A DNA stretch of 64,000 nucleotides. Origin: Actinostola sp. cb2023. Its lineage: Eukaryota; Cnidaria; Anthozoa; Actiniaria; Actinostolidae. The DNA lies in NCBI GenBank assembly GCA_033675265.1, contig JAUJYZ010000392.1:124001-188000 (forward strand), in the 5' to 3' direction. The notes below the pieces were generated by a model. That model was not told the DNA's origin. It saw only the letters and a program-made list of their open reading frames with translations, and made no database searches. Positions within the stretch are counted from its first letter, which is position 1. Every line of letters starts with the position of its first letter. The position numbers and the translations under genes were made by a program. Shown here piece after piece: positions 22,474 to 32,905 of the stretch.

Positions 22474-23179
22474 AGGGGCAGTGTCAAGCCTCACACATGC
22501 GCATTAAAATCAAAACAATAACACTCGGTTGAGAAGCCTATCTTGCCCGGTAGCGTGTTACAAAACCCCCCTAAAACCGTTCTAATCGCTAAATAAATGA
22601 CCTACAAGACTCATGTAGATACTAATCTTTATTTAGAAAGCAATTTTAGAACTTCAATATATCAAAAGGATTGAATTCTAGATGTGAATTCACGGCGATA
22701 TCATTTTCCAACGACCGATCAAATAAGACACAGGAAGCCCAACACATAAGTAGATGGTGGGAAGCTCACCGGTTTACAAGTCGTTCTACGTGAGTTTTTC
22801 TCTTCAAAAGTCATGAACAGTACTGCACCTACGATTGATGATCAAGATTCCTTCGCAATCGACCAGAATTGCCGGTTTACAATTCGGTTTTCTTCACTCG
22901 AGGATGATGGCGGCCTGCCTCTCAACGGCTGTTCGACACTTTTTTCAACGGCTTCAAAGTCAGTTCTAAGATGAAATAATCCCCACTAGGAATTGTTGAA
23001 AATGAAGAACATGCTTTGAATTATTACTAGTGATCCATTAGACGCTTGAACAAACATGATTAAGGTCGATGGAAACGGATTGAAAATATCGATAATAATA
23101 AAAGTCCATGGTGGACTTTTATTATTTCTCGCTTCTTCGTACCCAGGCTTACGCGGTCATATGGGTTGACACTGCTCCT
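22474..23179. mobile_element. TTAA-flanked MITE (AGGGGCAGTGTCAA termini)
   Basis: Starts AGGGGCAGTGTCAAGCC and ends GGGTTGACACTGCTCCT, with TTAA on each side (22,470-22,473 and 23,180-23,183). Near the right end is a 30-bp hairpin AATAAAAGTCCATGGTGGAC/mirror. A partial copy carrying this right end lies at 60,216-60,420. Non-coding. Confidence 0.85.
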
Positions 23180-23281
23180 TTAAGTCAGCACCCTTCTCGA
23201 TGAGCTTCGTTCATAGACGGTTTGACAAACACTTCTCAATCACCTGATCTCTGACGTTTTTGTCTTTCTTCGTTTCAAATC

Positions 23282-23423
23282 GAGGAAAACGGATTCGACC
23301 TTCTTTTCTTATTTGAAGACATTGAAATAGAACGATTACATTGTGTCTAGCAGGAATAGCAGCTCTCTGTAAAATGCCCGCGCCACGATGTAAACATCAC
23401 GTTACTTGGTTACTGACAGGCGG
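23282..23423. repeat. 142-bp inverted duplicate of transposase 5' region
   Basis: This stretch is the reverse complement of 23,699-23,840, apparently without mismatch or gap over 142 bp. The duplicated piece covers the 5' leader and the first 14 codons of the Mutator-like transposase. It lies outside the TTAA-bounded element, so a second, oppositely oriented partial copy adjoins the element. Confidence 0.85.
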
Positions 23424-23799
23424 CAAACTGTAAACGCCATTCTCAACTTTTTATACAGCACTTCCATGCAGCTTTAAGGTATCAGGGTACCCCATAAAAC
23501 ATGTAAAACCGTCATTTTTTTTTTTTTACTTTTTGGAAGTAATACGGTAAGATCCGCAAATTACAAAAAAAAACGGGTGAAAAATGAGTTTTTCTTGGGA
23601 AGCTATAACGAAAAAACGATTTTTGTACGTAATCTATGTTAATGAGGCGCTGACAGTTACTTGTCAATGACTTGTCAACATTAACCGCCAAAGCCTTACC
23701 GCCTGTCAGTAACCAAGTAACGTGATGTTTACATCGTGGCGCGGGCATTTTACAGAGAGCTGCTATTCCTGCTAGACACAATGTAATCGTTCTATTTCA

Positions 23800-26700
23800 A
23801 TGTCTTCAAATAAGAAAAGAAGGTCGAATCCGTTTTCCTCTTTCAAACGGCAAAAGAAGTTGACTCCAAAAATCAAATTCCAAGAAAAAAGAACACACGT
23901 TCTCACAGAAAGTGATTGTGGTTCTTACTACAAACAGGAGGAACTTGAAGCCGATGAGAGTCTGGATGTTGTTGAAACCAGTGCTAGTCATTCAAAGATA
24001 GCCAAAAAGGAATTGACAGAAGAGAAGGAAACGCATAAGGATAAAGAGGAATCTTGGCAGAAGATCTGTGGTCGTACTGTAGTTTGTGGAGACCAACTTC
24101 GAGAAAAACTAGAGGAATCAGTCTGCTGTCGTTTTTGTAACGAAAATGTCAAGATTCTCCAGAACATTGCCTCAAAGCAAGGCTTGGGTTCGACCTGGAT
24201 TATTAATTGTACAAACAGTGAATGTTCTTCACATTTTACAAACTCTGCATTTCATACGACAGAGAAGGATAGGGGTTTCGAGATCAACAAAGCATTTGTA
24301 CTCGGTATGCGAACCGTCGGCAAAGGCCATGCGGCCGCTTCTAAAGTTTGTAGTTTTCTTGGCGTGAACAAATCAACAAGCAGTACTGGACAGAAAATGC
24401 AAACAAAATTGCTGATGAGGCCAAAGTTGTCCTTGAGGAGGAACTTACTATGGCAGCTCTAGAAGTAAAAGAAAATAAGTTGTTGCTTGGCGAACTTGAC
24501 TGTCAAATGGAAACCGATTCTGTAGTTGACGCGGGTATTACGATCGATGACAGAGCGGAAAAACTGCAAAGCTGCTGTTTTCATACAGTTTCCATTAACT
24601 GGCAATGATACATCAAAAACTGCAATTGATACATTTGTGCTACCATTACTCAAAACTTGTGGTAAAATGTTATTAAGTTAGAGTAAAGTATCTCGGAGAT
24701 ATTTATGAAAACGATGTTTTTTCTGCTGATCAAAATGTCACCTCTCCCAAAGTACAAGGCCTTATATCTCTGAGAAACATTCGCCGAATTTTGGTAGCAT
24801 TTGACATTTTGTTATTTGAGCATAAAAGGGCTTGTACACAAAATATTGAGCTTAACAACCTATAGGTGTCCTTATTAGAAGAGGCTGTAAAACGTTTTCC
24901 CGCTATGTTACGATCGATGGTTCCTGGGGCTCCAGAGGCTGGTCCGGTAATGATGGCATTGTTGCTGTAATATATGTGGATACTGGAAAGGTATTGGATT
25001 TAGTGCACATGAACAGTCTATGCCCAGAGTGCAAAAAAATGGATCTGCAAAGATCAGAAGGCGAAATCACTAGACTGGAATATTTGAAATGGTTTACTGA
25101 ACATGATCCCAAGTGTTATCTAAATCACGAAGGAAGCTCTGCAGTAAGTAAAACTTTCAAACAATGACGTGTATAACAATAACGTGATATATCATATATT
25201 TATATAATATATGAGGCCAAAGTTATAATATATAATACATTTATACATACTACATGTATTAATAAATAAATGAATAATAATAATAAGCTTATGCCCCCCT
25301 CCCTCCCCCATTTTTGAGTGTACTAGCTGGTATTCATATATATGTCATATTTGTTTTTGTTTTACTTTAGTGAATGGAAGCCGCAGGTGCAAAAGTTTAG
25401 TATCAACGTTCTATCGCAGCTAGAGGGCTCCGCTATATTCCATTCAATGGGGATGGCGATAGTAAGTCATACACAGCTGTATGTACATCGCAGCTGTAAT
25501 GTACATCACAGCCTTATGGCCCAAATGTTTTCATCCCCAAGGAAGAGTGTGTAGCACATGTTACAAAGCGTATGGGTACAGGACTGAGAGCATTACTGAA
25601 AGAGTACAAAGGTAAGTAATAATATTTTACACATATATCTGACTGTGAAGGAGATACATGTATGTGGGAGGCCATGCCTCGTCATACATCTCTCTCTTTA
25701 TAATATGTAATTCTTAATTCAGGGTTATTTATATTTCATTCATTATTATAGGGTTTGGCTATATATCGTCATTATATAGACAACCACTGGATCTATCTAC
25801 TCTACTAGTAGGCTATCAGCTCATATACCACAAGTAGAGAAAGTTGGAGATTTTCAACAATAGCAGACCAGTTTTGCCGCACTAAAAATAAAAACAAATG
25901 TTATATATTTCTCACAATCTAGTGGTTGTCTAATATATAATAAAACAATAATATTATTCCACTCAATCTTGTCGTACATGGCTGATAGCAAACTCGCCCG
26001 CCTCGTTGGCTATCAGCTCATGTACGACTCGATTTCGTGGAATAATTGTTAAATATACTTCAGATAGATCGAGGGTGCATGTCTGTATTAACTTATTTTT
26101 CCAAGATTGAGTTAAACATTTATAACCATTATTATTCATTTTTTGAAGGCAAAAAGTTAGCAGATGGGAAAGGCCTAAGCATGGCAAGCAGACTCACCAT
26201 GGCAAGAGTAGACACTTTCCAGAACTTTTATGGCAGGGCTATAAGAGATAACAAGCATGATGCAAAAGCAATGTCGAAAGCTACAATGGCTATTCTGAAG
26301 CATTACAGTAGCTATTTAGACAACCTACAACATGATGACTGTCCAGAAGGACCTTCATCATGGTGCAGCTTTCAAAGGGATTTGGCCAATGGAACATCAA
26401 AGATCCACTTTCTAAAGCAGTAGTGGAAGTTATGCAGCCACTGTTTGATCGATTGGGAGATGAGTCTTTCCTGGTTGGTTGTGAAAACTGTTACACGCAG
26501 AATGCCAATGAATCTCTCCATCATGTCATTTGGGGTATGGCGCCAAATGATACATACACCTCTGCACAAGAAGTGAATACAGCCGCCAGCCTTGGAGTGT
26601 TGCAGTTCAACCGTGGATTCCATGACACATATAAAGACTTCCTTTCAAGACTGGAAATAAAAGTCCAACCAAATACGTCTACCATGTGGAGCAATATTGA

Positions 26701-26887
26701 TTCAGAAAGGTTGTACCAAGCCGCATACCGCAGTTCTGAGGTAGTAAAGAAATAAAGAAAAAAGAAAAGAAAGCAAAAGCTGAAAAGACAGGATGCATTG
26801 ATTCATCAGGAAGGTTTAATGTACAAATCACAAGCATTTCATGTAGGCAAAAATACAAAACCGAAAAAAAAGTCTAAAAAGAAATGA
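23800..26887 (+). pseudogene. Mutator-like transposase, multi-exon, broken
   Basis: Exon 1 (from ATG 23,800) has a basic start, Glu-rich stretch, CCRFCNENVKIL zinc-ribbon half and FVLGMRTVGKGHAAASKVC. A frameshift near 24,380 precedes NKIADEAKVVLEEELTMAAL. A second piece (24,870-25,144) has VTIDGSWGSRGWSGNDG (first catalytic Asp), GKVLDLVHMNSLCPECKKM and ends NHEGSSA before GTAAGT. A third (about 25,375-25,611) reads MEAAGAKV, an in-frame TAG, then YIPFNGDGDSKSY (second acidic site) and KEECVAHVTKRMGT. The fourth (26,149-26,887) has GKKLADGKGLSMASRLT and, after a frameshift near 26,400, NCYTQNANESLHHVIWG (the expected catalytic Glu), then a Lys-rich tail past one stop. All key blocks remain recognisable, so loss of function is recent. 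Confidence 0.88.
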
Positions 26888-27042
26888 GCAGATAATAGTA
26901 TATCGATGTTGAGAACTTTTTAATAACAATTGTTTACTATTTTGATTAGATTTTGAACAATAACGTACAGGCTGGGGAACAGGAAAACAGTTGATATTTT
27001 TAAACTAAAATGTAGCTAGCTAAAATTTATTTATTACATTTA

Positions 27043-27329
27043 CAGCAAAAATCCTTGTATCGCGACGTTCGACCTTTCGTTTTGAGTTTTGGATTTTGGG
27101 TTTTTCTGTTCCGACAATCACTATATATGTCCACAAGATTTCTTGAGTACAAAGGTAAATGCATGTTCAGCATAAACAGCATTATTTAAAGTACTAAATA
27201 GTGACATTTCTATTGTTTTGTATTGTATTTAGTACTAATTAGTGCAAAATATATATTGGCGGAACAGAAAAATCCAAAATCCAGCTGAAGTTTACAAAAC
27301 GAAAGGTCGCGATGCAAGGATTTTCGCTG
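27043..27329. mobile_element. Nested MITE
   Basis: CAGCAAAAATCCTTGTATCG and the mirrored right end, with inner pairs GGATTTTGGGTTTTTCTGTT / opposed copy, enclose about 130 bp. Non-coding, inserted in the 3' half of the TTAA element. Confidence 0.7.
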
Positions 27330-27353
27330 GAAATATTATTTATTGATCCCCTT

Positions 27354-27690
27354 GAAAGAGTAAATATATATTTATATTTATTATATGTTTCATGAAAGCT
27401 TTCTTCATTCTAGAAAGAGTAAATTATATATTTATATTTATTATATGTTTCATGAAAGCTTTCTTCATTCTAGTGCTGCAGTTCTGGTAGAACCATTGAC
27501 TTACAAAATTCATTCATATACTATTTTTAATAATTAGATTTTAATTTTGAACAATAACAGGCTAGGGGAACAGTTCATATTTTGAAATTGTAGCTACTAA
27601 AATTTATTTGTTATATTTAAATATTTATTTCTTGATCCCCTTCAAAGAGTAATATATTTATGATTTCATGAAAGCTTTCTTCATTCTAGT
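27354..27690. repeat. Tandem and dispersed 59-bp repeat
   Basis: A unit beginning AAAGAGTAAATATATATTTA and ending TTTCTTCATTCTAG occurs twice in tandem (27,354-27,412; 27,413-27,473) and again, shortened, at about 27,643-27,690. The two later copies are both followed by the same TGCAGTTCTGGTAG sequence, so a longer segment was duplicated. Confidence 0.75.
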
Positions 27691-27929
27691 GTTGCAGTTC
27701 TGGTAGTTCCATTGACTTACAAAATTATTTCATAGACACTAGATAGCCATGCTGTAAAAAATATATAAAACAAGAACTGCAAGTAAGATAAGTATACTCG
27801 TGGTCAGGTCTTTATTTTTGTTTCCTGCTTGTATATGGTAGTATGCATCTACTGTGCAAGTGTAAACATAAGTAGGAATTAATAAATATAAAGACAGCCT
27901 ATTATATATGCATACCTCTCTTATCTCTC

Positions 27930-28663
27930 CCTTTACATCTCCTGGTACTAAATGTCGAATGAACTGAAGCACTAATGGTGGAAAAGAATATTCTGCTTCG
28001 GGTGGCCCGACTTCGTTTCTCTACATGTATAACAGTGGGATAGATAACGTGATAGATTGATTTATGATTACTGAACAGTGTATGATATAAACATAGTCTT
28101 CAATTATGTATATGAAGCATATCTCAAGTTTATACTTTATATCCTGAAAATCTGATGAAAAGGAATCGGTATAATTTTTTTATTGAAATACTAGCGTTTG
28201 ATAATTTCCCGACATTAGGAGGCGTTACGACAACCGGACTGAACCGGCAATGAAAAAAAAACCCTGCTAGCATATGCATATTTGTATTTGAACGCTTACC
28301 AGTAATGCATATGCCCAGGTACAATAATGGACGTATCTGTTTCGTCTCGCTGGTCTCCCCCTTCTCATTTGACTTAGCACACTGGATTCCAAATTGTCTG
28401 CGAAGTGAGTACCGTCAAAGCTAAGCATATGTGGTACAAATACGTTCTTTGTTATGAACGCGGGTATAAACGATAGATCGATCCATATAATTCCGCTGAT
28501 TGTAGGATCAGTTGACAATCCATAACCGCTACAAATTCCTATCTTACCCTGATGCTATCATGTCCCCAAGCATCAAATCTCTGGGATTTTGTTCTACGTT
28601 TACTGCTAGATTTTCAATCATCTCTTCGTTTCTTTGTCGCCTCGCTCTTCTCACTCTTGGCAT
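27930..28663 (-). CDS. Candidate second gene of the Mutator-like TTAA element
   Basis: Minus-strand pieces: ATG at 28,663 opens MPRVRRARRQRNEEMIENLA, a basic-acidic helix ending near a GGTAAG donor at about 28,547. A middle exon (about 28,410-28,302) ends at ACTG|GTAAGC. A third piece (about 28,015-27,930) reads PPEAEYSFPPLVLQFIRHLV and ends before GTATGC. The three donors look genuine but I could not fix the acceptors or the middle frame. No domain is recognised. Position and orientation parallel the convergent second gene of the Kolobok-like element. Confidence 0.35.
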
Positions 28664-29534
28664 AATGATGAGACGAAGTTGACTGTAGAAATCAGAAGCC
28701 ATCCATATTTTTTTTGATATGATTCGCTTTCAAAAGAGTGATATAGATAACTCTGATGAAATATTAATACCTACCTTCTAGATCTCGGCGGAAAGAAAAA
28801 TTAACCTTCGTCTGTTTACAAGTCCAGGCTAAGTACTTGTGGTCAATTTTCCCGCCAGCACATGGAAAACCCCATAAAATGTAAATCGATCATCGATGTT
28901 TGCTCTAAATGCGTCATCGTTGTAATTAGAGCGCATCTTTGTGGTGGCTTAATCTTCTAAAGTCAACAAAGGCGCAAACTTGCCTTGAAAACTCTTTTGC
29001 CTTTATTTCGGAAACAAAATAGCCATGAATCAAGCGTACATTTTGAGTTCGGGTCAAAGGGATTTTATCCGATTTAGCTGAAATTTGGTAGACACTTTAT
29101 CAGATAAATATTCTTCAAAAAGGTGTCTCCGAATTTTAATATTCAATTTCCTTTGAAAGTTATAACTTGTTTTGTAAAGTGTTTTCCAGTTTTTGCAGAG
29201 CTCGAAGTTTAGGACCGTATAAAAACGCAACGGGTTAATTTATCAATAAACGTAATTGTAAGCTATATCTCATGAGCTTATAAAGGTATTAGTCGAGGAT
29301 TTCCGATAAATTGCGGCTGTATGGGACCTCGGCGATGATAGTGATGTGAAAATCTGAACTTTTTTTTACCTATTTCAAATATACTGTTTTTGTTCTAAAA
29401 ACTAATTGTTTTATTGAATTCTGCATTTATTCAGCTTTCAGAAAATGTATACTTTATAGAGGTTTTAACGTAACGAGTACGCGCTAGAGCGTGTTGCGTG
29501 CATGATGGTCGTTTGGGGTACCCTGATACCTTAA

Positions 29535-31511
29535 ACATTATCGTTTATACACTTTGATAAAGTTTATCCATCTAGTAGAGAGTGTTGCAGTGCCTCCCCC
29601 GACTTCCATTTTTTGGCACCCAGCCATAAGTCTGTTTAGTATGCTCCAACAAACATATGTGCCATGTTATGTGCTTGTGCTCAAAAGTGCACAATATTTT
29701 CGCTAACAGACCCGACTATAAGCAATATGTCTAAATCGTTTGTGTTCTTCCGCGTCATGATATCCGTACTATTGTTTATATGCAAACCACGAGGTTTCCA
29801 ACACATACGGCAAGAAAACCAGGATTAAAAGTCATACAGGCTGGCGTCTCAATTCCTCTTTTCCAAGAAGTATTCATGTTCCTGTCCATTACTTTAGATA
29901 GCTCACGACAGCAAACACTCTCTGTTTCGGTATCTTGTTGCTGACAAAACCCACAACAATAATAATAATACTAATAAATGTTCTTATGTAGCGCATATAA
30001 CTACGTCTCAATGTGCTTTACATTATATGGCATCACTCGTCATTTGTTGACCTTGGCCACTCAAACTGACACAACTATCACTATCGGAACGTGAGTCAGA
30101 CTCTGATTCACTTTCGAAAATGGCTTCAGAATCACTTCCACAAGAAGAACTTTCATTTTCTTCATGCAATGATGACCCACCCACATACAATGATGACTCA
30201 CATGATGTGATTTCTGGTATTGGGTCGCATCGATCAGTGAGCGAGACCACAACATTTTCTAGATGTTACTGTACATGTTTCCGATGAAATTCAATTACAG
30301 TATGTGGTTAAAAGTGCCGTTTTTATACCGTAAAGTTAAGATCGACAAAAATATTTTACCCGATCAAATATTGATTTATTTTCAATCATTCAATGCAATA
30401 TTGGGCTTCCTGACATTTAATCCGCGCAAAATTTCAACTTTGATTCAAAGTAAGCTGACGACTGCTGTTTACAAATTCGAATTTTAAGCGTGCCTTTAGA
30501 TTCTCAGTGGCAAAGTTCGCATATTTTCTTTCTAAGAACGCAAAGTTTGGAGTTTGTTTTTATATGAGCTAAAAGGTAAATAAAAGCACTTTTCCTTACA
30601 AAACAATAAATCGAAAAGTGTTGAAAATGAACGAGCAGCATCGGAATGAAAAATTGTGCGTGTTTTTGCGATGTGCATCTAATTGTAAACGCATATATGC
30701 TCACGCATAACATATGTAGTTCTTGCGATATAGAGTAATATTGCCGCTAATGTACCTACACTGGTACAATAGCAAATATTGAGAAGGAAATATGTATAAT
30801 AATTCCGCGTTTGTGATACAAATTTTCGCCATTGCGTTGTTAGCAATTACACGAGCGTGATGAACGGCATGCATCAATGAACATGCGAACACGTCAGTAA
30901 TTTAGCGTTGCCGTCTGATTTCACTTCGTTTTAACATTTTTCTATCATTCGTATCGAAATAATACGAACATAAATATTGTTTTAAGACAACTTGGAACTT
31001 GTACATCGAATTGCAAGGCTAGAAACCGAGAATAATACACAATATTAATCCATTAAAAAGCAAGCCAAAAGTGTTCACAATTACAAACATCTGTTACAAT
31101 TAGAACTACCAAAGGACATGATATAATAAAATATATTTAGAAAAGTTCAATAATAAATACAACGAAACTTAATCACTTCATGCTGAAGTGTAGAGCTAAT
31201 TCATAGCAAAGGTTCAGGATAATCGTACCATATGTTGACGAGAAATAACATCAAGTGCAAAAAGTGTTCACAATTAGAACCACATACTGTATATGCTAGA
31301 AATTTCTAAGAGAAAGTGAAGTGCTGGTACACGTGACTTTAATTCAAAAAGATAACGTTTATTAATGATTTAATGAACAAAAACGTCTGTGACGTCAATA
31401 TACGACGGCATTTCACCTGTTTTCACGCCGTAGATTGCCATTATTTGTGCTCACGCTGTCGTCCTCACGTTTCCGTCCTATAATTATCTGGTGCTTAAGG
31501 TCCATAATAAT
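29535..31511. other. Stretch without a recognisable gene
   Basis: An (AAT)n run at 29,958-29,980 is followed by a minus-strand acidic frame (30,250-30,023; ESESESDSRSDSDSC) that looks like the N-terminus of a transposon-encoded protein but stands alone. The remainder (30.3-31.5 kb) is AT-rich with no supported gene. Confidence 0.4.
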
Positions 31512-31545
31512 CCCCCCCCCCCCCCCCCCCCCCCCATGGGGAGGT
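31512..31545. repeat. 34-bp poly-C run
   Basis: An uninterrupted run of C, followed by ATGGGGAGGTGTGGG. Length is unreliable in assembled reads. Confidence 0.9.
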
Positions 31546-31617
31546 GTGGGTAACTCTGTACACAGGCTATGGGATGTCATTTTCGCCTATTATTGTCTTG
31601 GTTGAACGCTCAGTATA

Positions 31618-31940
31618 TTGAAAATACCTTCATTGTTGTTGAAATCTTCAATCTGGCAGTTGAGTGGCTCTTCTCTTCCTCGCAATCCAAGCATAAGAAT
31701 GTTGTTCCACCACACCAGATGAAGTAACTGGCGAGGACTTTTAGTACCAATGGCTCCACTCTCCCACTACAGATGTTAGTTGCTCGAGCTTAGTGCAGAC
31801 TTTCTTGTTCAGTTCCACATCCTCGCCAATGTCAAACTTTTGGCCTTCGTACCTTTCAAGAAAGTATCTGCATAGACCATTGCGGTATGTGGTGATTGTT
31901 CCTTGCTCGTATTATTCTCCTTCCTTTCCACTCCTGGTGT
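31618..31940 (-). pseudogene. Tyrosine recombinase N-terminal and core fragment
   Basis: The minus strand encodes GTITTYRNGLCRYFLERYEG, then FDIGEDVELNKKVCTKLEQL. After a one-base frame change it encodes TKSPRQLLHLVWWNNILMLG followed by LRGREEPLN. This matches the SAM-like N-terminus and the first catalytic-arginine block (LGLRGRxE) of DUF3504-type or Crypton-like animal tyrosine recombinases. It stops at 31,618 before the HxxR and Tyr blocks. A C-terminal piece of the same kind is at 635-748, but the two are 31 kb apart and need not derive from one copy. At least one frameshift and one stop. Confidence 0.7.
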
Positions 31941-32029
31941 CTCTTATTTCCAAAAAATGGAATTAGAGGCTTACTGGCATTAATTTTATTCACGTCATGA
32001 AGACCTACCTCATTTTCGTAGCATTCAAA

Positions 32030-32355
32030 TCAGCGTCTGAATCGGGAGTACAGTGCTTGAATTTCTTTTTGCTTTTTGGTTTTGAAAGTGTCCAACTGAA
32101 GTGTTGAGTTCAGAGCTTGTTTGCCGTGATCACGCTTTGACATGATCAAACGCACCCAATAATAGTGACACGACGAACACATGTGGAATTTGTCGAGGGA
32201 AATATTGCACTTTTTATTCGTCAGAGTGTTCAGTGTGTAGTCAAAGACGATAAGATCTTCAAACTTGAGATTGTCACCCCTTCCATTCGTGAAGGAACTG
32301 TGAAACCAATGTGACTGGCTTCGCTCGAGATGAACATGCCTAAGATATTCGCGAA
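32030..32355 (-). pseudogene. Unidentified transposon-type exon
   Basis: After a splice acceptor (TTTCAG at 32,356-32,361) the minus strand stays open for 108 codons. It encodes HWFHSSFTNGRGDNLKFEDL, CNISLDKFHMCSS and a Lys-rich tail (KTKKQKEIQALYSRFRR) before TGA. After the stop the frame continues for eight codons to a possible donor GAG|GTAGGT. The GRGDNLKFED...NISLDKF arrangement reminds me of DUF6589-type transposon proteins, but the match is too weak to assert. Confidence 0.4.
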
Positions 32356-32531
32356 CTGAAACAGAGAAACATGGAAGCCTTGAAAGCCTTTATCAGTTAT
32401 GCTAACTTCAAGTTAAACTGTTGCATTGTAAATAAAATATTTACAAAATTAACCTGGATCTTCAATTGAAAACCTGGATCTTCAGCTTATCGAAAAACTC
32501 AATCACAAGCAATAATACATACATGTACATG

Positions 32532-32601
32532 CTAACTTGAAGATGGTACTTTACGTGCAAGTCCTTTGGAGAATAAGTCGATCATGAATGTCTTGTAGTC
32601 C
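32532..32601 (-). pseudogene. BEL/Pao continuation beyond the Kolobok-like insertion
   Basis: Read across the TTAA site, the minus-strand frame ending at 40,592 (RWLKKKFLKNPKLF) resumes here as KDYKTFMIDLFSKGLARKVP. This is the segment preceding the reverse transcriptase in BEL/Pao polyproteins. It shows the 8-kb element inserted into the retrotransposon. The retroelement sequence is lost soon after. Confidence 0.75.
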
Positions 32602-32905
32602 TTAAAGTGCACCTAACCCCCTAATTTCCGCATATCTGAAATAAATCTTTCGTTAATTTTAAACAACTTTGCGAAAAAATTGTAGTGTTTCATAAAATTC
32701 TTGATTTCTTATGATCCTCTAAAGTTCCGAATAAGTACCCCCTGAGAAATCTGATCGGAGAAATGGCCGTTTCCAAAAGAGGTCTGGGTCTAGTCGGCTT
32801 GTGACGTCACCCCGGGCCGAGTTCACTATCCACTGCACTGTGTCCTGCACTGTACACCAATCTTTACGTGAATATTTACTTTTTAAACTTGTGTCAAAGG
32901 CTGAA

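Larger units (their letters stand above)
23478..29530. mobile_element. TTAA-flanked autonomous-type element with Mutator-like transposase
   Basis: Termini are GGTATCAGGGTACCCCA and its complement, each bordered by TTAA (23,474-23,477; 29,531-29,534). The plus strand carries a multi-exon transposase now broken by frameshifts and a stop. The minus strand near the other end carries a candidate second gene (28,663-27,930). This convergent two-gene plan resembles the Kolobok-like element at 32,606-40,587. Nested MITEs and tandem repeats fill the centre (27.0-27.7 kb). Transposase homology is to animal 'Mutator-like' proteins, but a TTAA duplication is not the 8-9 bp one of classical Mutator. Confidence 0.88.

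Noticed and set aside
24459..24653. Minus-strand frame opposite transposase exon 1
   Set aside because: Shadow of the coding sequence NKIADEAKVVLEEEL... on plus; no independent evidence.
25947..26049. Hairpin around 25,947-26,049 as a CRISPR-like or riboswitch structure
   Set aside because: A single inverted repeat (GTCGTACATGGCTGATAGC / mirror) of a dispersed MITE. There are no repeated units or spacers, and the genome is eukaryotic.
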